Shown here piece after piece: positions 7,351-14,413 of a DNA stretch of 16,423 nucleotides (its first letter is position 1; each line of letters begins with the position of its first letter). Position numbers and translations under genes: made by a program. Source of the DNA: Bacteroides sp. CAG:770 (GTDB lineage Bacteria; Bacteroidota; Bacteroidia; Bacteroidales; UBA932); contig FR890629.1 of the NCBI GenBank assembly GCA_000435075.1, forward strand, positions 1 through 16,423, read 5' to 3'. Under the pieces are notes generated by a model. It saw only the letters and a list, made by a program, of their open reading frames with translations. It was not told the origin of the DNA and ran no database searches.

Positions 7351-8007
7351 CTACTGGACCAGGCCGGACTCACCATAATACGCAACAGGCTTCATATCCA
7401 GCTTGAAGTAAGCCGCTGTGCCGCAAGACAATGTCTTGGCGATATCAGCATGGAAATAAGCACTGGTCTCTACAGAGCCGCCTTTGTCCTTGCTGGTCTT
7501 GGCAGTACCCGATCCCCTGCATTCAACTCTCACCTCAAGAGTCTGTCCTACAGGACATCCGAGAGTGGTCTCGAAATAACCGTCCTGACGGACCTTGACA
7601 GTTTTGAGGGCGTATTCCACATTTCCCTTGTCATCTTTCTGTCCGTAGAAGATATTCACTGGCAACCCAACCTCTGCAGGAGAAGGGTCCGATCCCGTAG
7701 GAGCATATCTGACATGACCGCACACAATGCTCTTCACCGGGATATTCGCCTCGGTAAGGTCAGTCGGGTCAACGTGCTCACAGGACACGCATGCGGTTCC
7801 TGCCAATGAAGCGATAACCAGAAGTCCTGCAAGACCTTTCATCTTGGCGATGGATATTTTCCTGAATTCCTTGAGCATCGGTTCCAATGCGAGGGAAGCT
7901 TTGCGGGCACGCAATCCTGCCGCCTTGTTTCCTTTCTTCTCCTGTGCTGTAGCGTCGCGAAGCATAGACTCCGCCGCCTTCTTGATTTGTTTCAAAAGTT
8001 CTTCCAT
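7351..8007 (-). CDS. Chimeric protein: histone H1-like N-terminus fused to a putative lipoprotein
   Basis: The 218-residue frame has three parts. Residues 1-55 match the N-terminal part of Bacteroidetes histone H1-like (Hc1) proteins: blocks DATAQEKKGNKAAG, RARKASLALE and KEFRKISIAK. Residues 56-76 (MKGLAGLLVIASLAGTACVSC) look like a lipoprotein signal peptide with its own Met and candidate lipidated Cys73 or Cys76. Residues 77-218 form an exported-looking domain with strand blocks such as IPVKSIVCGHVRYAP, LPVNIFYGQKDD and QDGYFETTLGCPVGQTLEVRVEC, like regulatory or Ig-like domains of Bacteroidetes lipoproteins. The Lys/Ala-rich tail of normal H1 is absent. If translation starts at Met56 (ATG 7842-7840) the product is a 163-residue lipoprotein, but no clear ribosome site precedes that Met. 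The gene lies 37 nt after the Big_2 gene. Confidence 0.7.
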   Translation of the reverse strand: MEELLKQIKKAAESMLRDATAQEKKGNKAAGLRARKASLALEPMLKEFRKISIAKMKGLAGLLVIASLAGTACVSCEHVDPTDLTEANIPVKSIVCGHVRYAPTGSDPSPAEVGLPVNIFYGQKDDKGNVEYALKTVKVRQDGYFETTLGCPVGQTLEVRVECRGSGTAKTSKDKGGSVETSAYFHADIAKTLSCGTAAYFKLDMKPVAYYGESGLVQ

Positions 8008-8044
8008 AATAAAGTGTGTATTAATTATTTATAACTGTCAAACT

Positions 8045-10903
8045 TTAATAATCCTTAAATATCGAATATCCCAAGTAACTTCCATATGAATCATGAGGGC
8101 AATTCGGATACCATTCCCACTTTGTTATAGTCCCATAACTAAGAGGATCCTTACTGGCACCTTCAAACCATATTGTGTGCCCCCTGTAATGCATGCTATA
8201 ATTATCATCAACTACGTACAAATCACAGCCGGCGTGTCCATCTAGCCTGAACACATATCCATCATTAAAATTGATAGCCGAATCATCTGGTACACATGAA
8301 CTCAAAGAATAATAGTAATGTCTTTTGCTTGATTGAGAACCATGCCAGTACGAACCCTTTATAGCACGTGACTGAACTTTCACATATAATCCAGGCTGAT
8401 CTTTTCCTTTCGCAAACTTAAACAATGTACCTTCTTTTGCTGGAGTATATCGCCATTCCGCACCAGACTTGTTATCACCTTCTGTCCATCCGGATGAAGG
8501 ATGCTTATAATACAGTTTTATGTTCTTATCTTTGAACACTGTATGCTCCCTGAACAAGAAGTACTTTTCCAAAACAGTTCCATAACCATCTTCTGCCTTC
8601 ACATATACCCCCAGAGGATACCCCGTCATGGAATTGTAATTCGTCAGGCGAATAACTTTATACTTATCATAAGAATACAATAGTTCTGCCGTAAGTTTGG
8701 GGTCCGTCTGCCATGCACCCTTGTACGGACGGCTCTTTATGGTCCACATGCTGGACGGATAGGTATAATTGACGCCACTTCTGCCCTTAGATACCTTAAG
8801 CATCACATTGGCTTGATTTATAATATCAACTCGATCCTCCAGAGACCTAGAGCCTTTATAATAACTATCATACCAGAGTTCCGGGTTATTCTGTTCAGGA
8901 GTTACAACACTGTAACATATTTCGCTATCATCTTCGAAATGGAATTCTCCTGAAGAGACTTTGGCTTTCCGCACATTACCGTTCTCATCTGTAGCTGTGA
9001 CTTCTACTGAGCCCTTCCGCTTTCCGGTAAGTATGAAGTAGTCAATCTTACATTTATAGTAGAGCTCAGACTCCCCAGTCTTCGGTCCTCTTCTTTGGAC
9101 ATCACAAATATCTTCGAGGTTAGTGATGTCAAATGAAACCCATCCCGATACGCTACGCACCTTATTCGAAGAACTGACAATACCAAACAAAGCAGTATGG
9201 CCGAAATCCACTCTACTCTTTCTGTCATCTTCCACCCTCAATTCATCCCCGGATGAAAAGACTCTAGGAGGCAGAACCTTCACATCACATGTCAACTTGT
9301 TTCCGGCATCATCCTCCACTATAACCTGATCAACATACTCCCGGACATATGAGCCTGAACGGGCTTGGTAGCTTGATCTGGAGCCGGTAGCCTGAGACAT
9401 AGATCCACAATAGCCGTTTGATGCAACATCTCCGAGTTTGGACTTCCATTTTGCCTGAGGAAAAGAAACCGGCCTCTTTGTGTCTTTATTTATAAGTATC
9501 AAAGGTATCTGATACCTGTTGTCATATGTGGCACGAATTGATAATGTATTGGGCGCCACTCCATATACAGGTTTTGCACTAGTTCCTCCGACAATGCCCA
9601 GAACTGTTCCTGCCGGAAAAGTTGCCGGCTTGACAGACACCTTGAAACTTAATGAGTTCTTGCCGGTCAGATCGGTTGCAGTGATGATTGTTTCACCATA
9701 CTCCGCCGTAGTCTTTATAGTTGCCTTGCCACCGACAGAACTTGTACCATAACCATCCGAAGTAATTTCCACAGTAGCTATCTTTTCATTACTGCTAGTC
9801 CACTTGGCACTGGTCTCCGGCCTAAGTTCCACATTCAGCTCTGCTGATCTGGACATAGGTTCCTCTGATTTCACAATCTTTTCCTCACCGACCTTGTAAA
9901 TCGCGGTTTCAGATGTAAACGGTGTAACATCCCGTGAAACGGTGAATGTCTTCTTGTACTCCGTTCCAGAATCAGGATCCTTATACTTGACGGTAATATC
10001 CGATGTACCCGACTCTGCCCCTTCGGTCAACGCAATCACAGATTTCTTCACGAAGTATGGCACAACACAACACTCGATAGCCTTCGGATTCGAAGATGAC
10101 ACGGAAATGTCCTTATCAGTCAGTTTGCTCATGCCATATGGCTGAGGTATAACTATTATGTTACGCACACCGCTGAGAGCAATATCATTCAAGTCAAACG
10201 AATCTCCATCCTTCACATCGCATCGAGTAGGATTCCCCTGGATGTCCGCAGCAGACAAAGACTCCCTCTGCATTATAAAGACAGACTCTGAAGCATATAC
10301 TTCAATTTCTTTTGTTCCGGATATGTTTTCAGAAGAAACGGTTATCTTAGTCTTACCTATTGAATTGGCTTTCACATAAGCTATACCTTTTTCGACAAAC
10401 ACTTCCGCAATGTCCTTATCGGCGACCTTCCAGTCGAGTGATGCGGCATTGGCATTTTCAGGCTCAACCGTGATATTGATAGGAGACGGCGCATCCATGT
10501 AAGCAAAAACCGTCTTCGGCACACCAAAACTGGTCACAGGCACTGCCGTAACAGTAACCTTGACACTGGCACTTACGCTCTCATATTTGGCATGTACGGT
10601 GGTTGTGCCGGGAGCATGGGCTTTCACGCGCCCGTTCTTCACGGTCGCAACGTTCTCGTCATCAGATGTCCACTCCAGAGCCACTTCGTATTCTGCTTCC
10701 GCAGGCACTGTAGAATATTTGATCAGTTCTGATTCACCCTGTATGATGGTCATCGTGCCGTTTTCAGGATGCGTGATGACAATCTCACGCAATTCGGAGC
10801 TCCCGCCCTTTTCTTTCTTACAGGAGATCGGAGATAACGATATCAGCACCATGGCAAGCGCCATGAGATATCGCATTGACTTGATTTTGAAATTTGCTAT
10901 CAT
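8045..10903 (-). CDS. Large Ig-like (Big_2) lipoprotein
   Basis: The 952-residue protein has a lipoprotein signal (MRYLMALAMVLISLSPISC); the candidate lipidated Cys is residue 28 from the first Met, or 19 if Met10 is the start. Two bacterial Ig-like Big_2 domains are clear at about 39-119 (with WTSDDENVATVKNGRVKAHAPG) and about 120-205 (WKVADKDIAEV ... SIGKTKITV). A further Ig-like unit lies at about 330-430 (WTSSNEKIATVEI). The remaining C-terminal half has no recognised domain and is rich in Tyr, Ser and Lys. Such proteins are usually cell-surface adhesion or scaffold proteins. The 3' third of the gene is visibly richer in A and T than its neighbours. First gene of the envelope operon, divergent from the TPR-LuxR gene. 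Confidence 0.8.
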   Translation of the reverse strand: MIANFKIKSMRYLMALAMVLISLSPISCKKEKGGSSELREIVITHPENGTMTIIQGESELIKYSTVPAEAEYEVALEWTSDDENVATVKNGRVKAHAPGTTTVHAKYESVSASVKVTVTAVPVTSFGVPKTVFAYMDAPSPINITVEPENANAASLDWKVADKDIAEVFVEKGIAYVKANSIGKTKITVSSENISGTKEIEVYASESVFIMQRESLSAADIQGNPTRCDVKDGDSFDLNDIALSGVRNIIVIPQPYGMSKLTDKDISVSSSNPKAIECCVVPYFVKKSVIALTEGAESGTSDITVKYKDPDSGTEYKKTFTVSRDVTPFTSETAIYKVGEEKIVKSEEPMSRSAELNVELRPETSAKWTSSNEKIATVEITSDGYGTSSVGGKATIKTTAEYGETIITATDLTGKNSLSFKVSVKPATFPAGTVLGIVGGTSAKPVYGVAPNTLSIRATYDNRYQIPLILINKDTKRPVSFPQAKWKSKLGDVASNGYCGSMSQATGSRSSYQARSGSYVREYVDQVIVEDDAGNKLTCDVKVLPPRVFSSGDELRVEDDRKSRVDFGHTALFGIVSSSNKVRSVSGWVSFDITNLEDICDVQRRGPKTGESELYYKCKIDYFILTGKRKGSVEVTATDENGNVRKAKVSSGEFHFEDDSEICYSVVTPEQNNPELWYDSYYKGSRSLEDRVDIINQANVMLKVSKGRSGVNYTYPSSMWTIKSRPYKGAWQTDPKLTAELLYSYDKYKVIRLTNYNSMTGYPLGVYVKAEDGYGTVLEKYFLFREHTVFKDKNIKLYYKHPSSGWTEGDNKSGAEWRYTPAKEGTLFKFAKGKDQPGLYVKVQSRAIKGSYWHGSQSSKRHYYYSLSSCVPDDSAINFNDGYVFRLDGHAGCDLYVVDDNYSMHYRGHTIWFEGASKDPLSYGTITKWEWYPNCPHDSYGSYLGYSIFKDY

Positions 10904-10970
10904 GGTCGATCAGTTTTATTTCGGGTTAATAATATAGTCTTGTTCCGCACCGTCGCAGGTCCCGGAAGAG

Positions 10971-11008
10971 AAACGTTTTTTCAGCAAAGACGGGATAAAA
11001 ACGTTTTT
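10971..11008. promoter_or_regulatory. Two AAACGTTT palindromes near the envelope-operon start
   Basis: AAACGTTT is at 10971-10978 and the perfect 12-bp palindrome AAAAACGTTTTT at 10997-11008, with centres 28 nt apart. The second overlaps the predicted transcription start of the minus-strand operon and the first lies in its leader. They could be repressor sites. The same AAACGTT core marks the array at 76-417, but the flanking arms are not shared. Confidence 0.35.
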
Positions 11009-11009
11009 G

Positions 11010-11041
11010 CAAAATTAAGCCTCCAAAGTACCTGAAACAAT
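11010..11041 (-). promoter_or_regulatory. Promoter of the envelope operon
   Basis: On the minus strand, ATTG (11041-11038) and TAATTTTG (11017-11010) are separated by 20 nt. The second is an exact TAnnTTTG; the first differs from TTTG at one base. The predicted start is near 11006, giving a leader of about 100 nt before the Big_2 gene. The 20-nt spacing equals that of the strong promoter at 12826-12857. Confidence 0.55.
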
Positions 11042-11058
11042 ACGTAATTATACGTATT
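11039..11058. promoter_or_regulatory. lux-box-like palindrome, candidate LuxR operator
   Basis: AATACGTA (11039-11046) and TACGTATT (11051-11058) are perfect 8-bp inverted arms around ATTA. The 20-bp size fits a LuxR-type dimer site. Its centre is about 42 nt upstream of the predicted start of the minus-strand operon and it overlaps the -33 element, the usual place for LuxR-family activators. That the neighbouring TPR-LuxR protein binds here is inference. Confidence 0.5.
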
Positions 11059-11062
11059 TTTA

Positions 11063-11080
11063 CTACGTAGGTATGCCTAC
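11063..11080. promoter_or_regulatory. Second TACGTA-type site and inverted repeat
   Basis: CTACGTAG (11063-11070) is an 8-bp palindrome, and it overlaps GTAGG (11067-11071) and CCTAC (11076-11080), a 5-bp inverted pair with a 4-nt centre. It sits 5 nt from the larger palindrome, making three TACGTA hexamers at 11041, 11051 and 11064. This may be a second, weaker operator half or a cooperative site. Confidence 0.35.
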
Positions 11081-11174
11081 AACACTATAAAAAGCAGTTT
11101 TCGATTATCAGCAAAAAACGGCCTCCGATACACTCTGGTGGCACAAAACAAGCAAAAAACCACAAGGAAAGGCC

Positions 11175-11203
11175 TTGTTTCCTCCCAAAAATCACTATAT
11201 TTG
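11175..11203 (+). promoter_or_regulatory. Promoter of the TPR-LuxR gene
   Basis: TATATTTG (11196-11203) matches TAnnTTTG exactly. TTG at 11175-11177, 18 nt upstream, is a partial -33 element that overlaps the palindrome AAGGCCTT (11169-11176). The predicted start near 11208 leaves a leader of about 18 nt with no clear Shine-Dalgarno sequence. Confidence 0.55.
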
Positions 11204-11226
11204 TCCCAGACCACACCGACCGGAAT

Positions 11227-12789
11227 ATGAAAAAAGCGGTTACCCTAATATTTTTGACCGTTCTTTCCGTGCTTAACCTGTCCGCAGCAGAGACAGATTC
11301 ACTCTTCAGCAGATGGGAGGAAGCGACGGGAATGCACCGTATCCGACTCGGAAATGAACTTCTCTCCTTAGGATACGATGAAGGTCTTGTTTCCGAGAAA
11401 AAATCTTACGGCAGAAATCAGTCCATCGAATCAGAGGCACGCATATACGACATGATGTCATATTATTTCTACATAAATGACAAGTTCGACGATGCGCTGT
11501 CCACTGCCCTCATAGCACTTCCGCTCTGCGAGAAAAGCGGCGATGAACAGTTGTTGGGAGACTGCATAAACAACATCGGAATCTTCTATCAGAGGAAGGG
11601 GCTTTTCGGTCAGGCCATCACCTACATGGAGAGGGTATATAAACTGGACCTGAAGGCGAAGGACAAGAGCGGAATGAGTTCTACGATGAACAATCTCGCC
11701 ACTCTCTATCTCGCTACAGGACAGCCTGAAACGGCTTTGAGCTACGTCCTTCCGGCAATAGAGATGGAGCGGGAACGCGGTGACAGGGAGAGACTTGCAA
11801 TCCGTCTTGGACTTGCATCTGACATCTGGCTTGAAATGGGGCAGATCGAAAAGGCACTCTCATGCGTGGACGAGGCATACAAACTGGATCACGAAGACAA
11901 GCGCGAAGGAAAGGCTGCGATACGGCTTTCACAGAAAGCGGCGGTACTGATTGCGCTCGGCGAGGACATCGAAGCGGAGAAGTGTCTTATCGAGGCGATT
12001 CCGATTCTGGAGAAAAAGAACAACATCACTTCCATGGCCATCTGCTACAACCAGCTCGGGCAGCTCTATTATAAGGAGGAGCTTTACAAAATCGCGGAAA
12101 GGACTTACAGACAGGCTTATGAATATGCAAGCAAAGCCGGAAGTGACTACGTGAAGAAAAAGTCGCTGAGCGGTCTTTGGCTGTGCCAGAAGTACCTGGG
12201 CAAGCTGGAGGACGCGCTCCACACATTGGAAGAATATACCCAGCTTACTGAAAAGATTGCGGATGACCGTGCAGATTCGGCAGTGGAGGATTTCCGCGTG
12301 AGGTATGAGACCAAGGAGAAAGAGGAAAAGCTGATACACGAGCAGGAAATGTCGAAGGTCAGACTTGTCGTAGTCATCTGCCTGTCAGTATTTTCACTGT
12401 TGCTTTGCGTCCTTCTGGCATTGAGCTACCGTATGCTCAGGATCAGACGCCGCCAGGCGAAGATCCTCACAAAGAACCAGGAAGTGAAGAACAAGCTGCT
12501 TTCTCTCGTTCCCGCGATTTCGGACAACACCGAGTCGGAAAAGCTGAAGGAAATCGTCGATAACATCGAGACGATGGAAGATGTTCCGAAGATGACGAGC
12601 AGGGAGCTTGAAGTCGTGAAACTCTGCTGCGAGGGTCTGACATCGAAAGAGATAGCCGGGAAGCTGAATGTCTCCGTGCGTACCATAGACACTCACAAGA
12701 GCAACATATTCAAGAAACTCAGCATATCCAGCACTCTGGAGCTTGTCAAGTATGCTGTCAAGGCCGGAATCTATACTCCTCAGAATTAA
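11227..12789 (+). CDS. Membrane-anchored TPR-LuxR transcriptional regulator
   Basis: The 520-residue protein has in order: signal peptide (1-20), a periplasmic tetratricopeptide-repeat domain (about 70-345, with units such as LGDCINNIGIFYQRKG, MNNLATLYLATGQPETA and CYNQLGQLYYKEELYKIA), a charged coiled-coil linker (about 347-378), one transmembrane helix (about 379-401), a short cytoplasmic linker and a C-terminal LuxR/GerE helix-turn-helix (about 455-512: MTSRELEVVKLCCEGLTSKE, then NVSVRTIDTHKSNIFKKL). No kinase, receiver or DNA-independent output is present, so it is a one-component membrane regulator that can pass an envelope signal straight to DNA. It is divergent from the envelope operon, its most likely target. 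The ATG follows a good promoter. Confidence 0.9.
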   Translation: MKKAVTLIFLTVLSVLNLSAAETDSLFSRWEEATGMHRIRLGNELLSLGYDEGLVSEKKSYGRNQSIESEARIYDMMSYYFYINDKFDDALSTALIALPLCEKSGDEQLLGDCINNIGIFYQRKGLFGQAITYMERVYKLDLKAKDKSGMSSTMNNLATLYLATGQPETALSYVLPAIEMERERGDRERLAIRLGLASDIWLEMGQIEKALSCVDEAYKLDHEDKREGKAAIRLSQKAAVLIALGEDIEAEKCLIEAIPILEKKNNITSMAICYNQLGQLYYKEELYKIAERTYRQAYEYASKAGSDYVKKKSLSGLWLCQKYLGKLEDALHTLEEYTQLTEKIADDRADSAVEDFRVRYETKEKEEKLIHEQEMSKVRLVVVICLSVFSLLLCVLLALSYRMLRIRRRQAKILTKNQEVKNKLLSLVPAISDNTESEKLKEIVDNIETMEDVPKMTSRELEVVKLCCEGLTSKEIAGKLNVSVRTIDTHKSNIFKKLSISSTLELVKYAVKAGIYTPQN

Positions 12790-12825
12790 AAGTTTCTGAT
12801 TTTACAGGGTCGGGCGCAAAAAATC

Positions 12826-12857
12826 TTTGCTATGTTTACGTAATTTTTATAAATTTG
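12826..12857 (+). promoter_or_regulatory. Strong Bacteroidetes-type promoter of the TPR-yebC operon
   Basis: TTTG (12826-12829), 20 nt, TAAATTTG (12850-12857) matches both consensus elements. The start is predicted near 12861-12864, about 36 nt before the ATG. The leader is very A-rich just before the start codon, as in many well-translated Bacteroidetes genes. Confidence 0.7.
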
Positions 12858-12898
12858 CAATCTTGTAAAAACCGAAAGAATATAAAAACATAAAAAAT

Positions 12899-13579
12899 AT
12901 GGCAAACGAAACTCTTAAAGATCAGGAGAGACTGCAGCAGGAGCAGGTTGCAGAAAAGGTTTCTTCTGTAGAGAAATTCTTCAACGAAAACAAAAAAATC
13001 ATCTGGGGATGTCTCGGAGCTATCATCGTTATCGGTGTGGCTGTTCTCTGCTATCACAAGTTCTACGCCCAGCCTAAGAAGGCAGAGGCTGCTGAGCAGA
13101 TGTTCCCTGCAGAGGCTAATTTCCGTTCACAGAACTATGAGCTCGCACTTAACGGTGACGGCAACGTGCTCGGTTTCAGCCAGGTAATCGACGAATACGG
13201 TTCTTACGCAGGTGACGCCGCTTTCTTCTATGCAGGTGTCTGCGAGCTCCAGCTCGGCAAGTACGAGGAGGCTATCTCCTACCTGAACAAATACAACGGA
13301 AAGGATGAGATTCTCAAGGCCAGGGCCATCGCCTGCAAGGGTGATGCTTTCGCCGGACTCGAGAAATATAAAGATGCCGTTTCTTGCTACGAGAAAGCTG
13401 CAAAGGTTGCTGACAACATGTTCGCTGCCGCTTATCTTCTCAAGGCAGGTGTAGCTTGCGAAGAGCTCGGCGACAATGCCAAGGCACTTTCTTTCTACAA
13501 GACCATCAAGGATCAGTATCCGCAGTCAATGGAAGGATACGATATCGACAAATATATCAGCAGAATCGAGAACAAATAA
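12899..13579 (+). CDS. Membrane-anchored TPR protein, YfgM-like topology
   Basis: The 226-residue protein has a cytoplasmic, Glu/Gln-rich N-terminus (1-32), a single transmembrane helix (about 33-52, IIWGCLGAIIVIGVAVLCY) and a soluble TPR domain (about 75-220). TPR units are visible at AGDAAFFYAGVCELQLGKYEEAI, KARAIACKGDAFAGLEKYKDA and AAAYLLKAGVACEELGDNAKA. The layout matches the TPR_21/YfgM-like type, linked in other bacteria to periplasmic folding and secretion; the role here is not established. It has its own consensus promoter and is followed after 4 nt by yebC, so the two are co-transcribed. Smooth codon use suggests good expression. Confidence 0.78.
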   Translation: MANETLKDQERLQQEQVAEKVSSVEKFFNENKKIIWGCLGAIIVIGVAVLCYHKFYAQPKKAEAAEQMFPAEANFRSQNYELALNGDGNVLGFSQVIDEYGSYAGDAAFFYAGVCELQLGKYEEAISYLNKYNGKDEILKARAIACKGDAFAGLEKYKDAVSCYEKAAKVADNMFAAAYLLKAGVACEELGDNAKALSFYKTIKDQYPQSMEGYDIDKYISRIENK

Positions 13580-13583
13580 GATT

Positions 13584-14339
13584 ATGGGAAGAGCTTTTGA
13601 GTTCAGAAAAGAGAGAAAGATGAAGCGTTGGGGCCACATGGCCAAGACCTTCACCAAAATCGGAAAGGAAATTACTATCGCCGTAAAACAGGGCGGTCCT
13701 GATGTAATCGGCAACCCTCGTCTCCGTGCGCTCATCGCAGAGGCAAGAAACGAGAACATGCCTAAGGACAATATCGAGAGAGCCATCAAGAAGGCTACCG
13801 ACAAGTCACTCGGTGATTTCAAGGAGGTTACCTTCGAAGGATACGGTCCGTTCGGTGTCGCATTCCTTGTAGAGACTGCTACAGACAACAATACCAGAAC
13901 AGTTGCCAATGTCCGCAGCTATTTCACAAAGTGCGGAGGTACGCTCGGAACCAGCGGTAGCGTAAGCTTCATGTTCGACCACAAGTGCGTATTCAGAATC
14001 AAGGATCAGGAAGGTCTTGACATCGATGAACTCCAGCTTGCACTTTGCGACTACGACGATGATCCTGAGGTATTTGTCGAGGAGCAGGAGGACGAGGACG
14101 AGAACATCACCAAGAACATCGTCATCTACGGTGCATACGAGTCTTATGGCGGAATCCAGAAGTTCATCGAGGACAATGGCTACGAGCTCGTTTCCGGAGG
14201 CTTCGAAAGAATTCCTAACACAGAACTTAAGGATGTTACTCCAGAGCAGCGCGAGACATTGAACAAACTCACCGATCTCCTCGAGAACGATGACGACGTT
14301 ACAAACGTTTACAGCTTGATGAAACCTGCAGAGGAATAA
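13584..14339 (+). CDS. yebC: YebC/PmpR family protein
   Basis: The 251-residue cytoplasmic protein belongs to the YebC/PmpR/TACO1 family. Members were first described as transcription regulators; more recent work on relatives points to a role in translation of difficult proline-rich sequences. The family signature NENMPKDNIERAIKKA is near residues 54-69, with GNPRLRALIAEA just before and the ATDNNTRTVANVRSYFTK block in the middle. The N-terminus MGRAFEFRKERKMKRWGHMAK is the Bacteroidetes form of the usual GHSKW start and fixes the start at the ATG 4 nt after the upstream stop; an upstream in-frame Met lies inside the TPR gene and is rejected. A strong terminator follows. Confidence 0.93.
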   Translation: MGRAFEFRKERKMKRWGHMAKTFTKIGKEITIAVKQGGPDVIGNPRLRALIAEARNENMPKDNIERAIKKATDKSLGDFKEVTFEGYGPFGVAFLVETATDNNTRTVANVRSYFTKCGGTLGTSGSVSFMFDHKCVFRIKDQEGLDIDELQLALCDYDDDPEVFVEEQEDEDENITKNIVIYGAYESYGGIQKFIEDNGYELVSGGFERIPNTELKDVTPEQRETLNKLTDLLENDDDVTNVYSLMKPAEE

Positions 14340-14351
14340 TTCTTCTGAAAG

Positions 14352-14405
14352 AAATACGCAAAGAAAGGCTGACCGCATCGACGGCCAGCCTTTCTTTGCG
14401 TATTT
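14352..14405. terminator. Long bidirectional terminator between convergent genes
   Basis: AAATACGCAAAGAAAGGCTG (14352-14371) pairs perfectly with 14386-14405. After one mismatch, CC (14373-14374) pairs with GG (14383-14384), closing an 8-nt loop. The stem has 22 of 23 paired positions. The A-rich outer 5' arm and T-rich 3' arm give a usable T-tract on either strand. It separates yebC (ends 14339) from the minus-strand GxGYxYP gene (ends 14414), serving both. Confidence 0.85.
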
Positions 14406-14413
14406 ACCAAGTA

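Noticed and set aside
11227..12789. Two-component hybrid kinase
   Set aside because: No HisKA, HATPase or receiver motifs; the cytoplasmic part has only a LuxR helix-turn-helix.
13476..13583. Upstream in-frame start for yebC
   Set aside because: The extra 36 residues overlap the end of the TPR gene and are not family-like; the ATG at 13584 gives the normal N-terminus.
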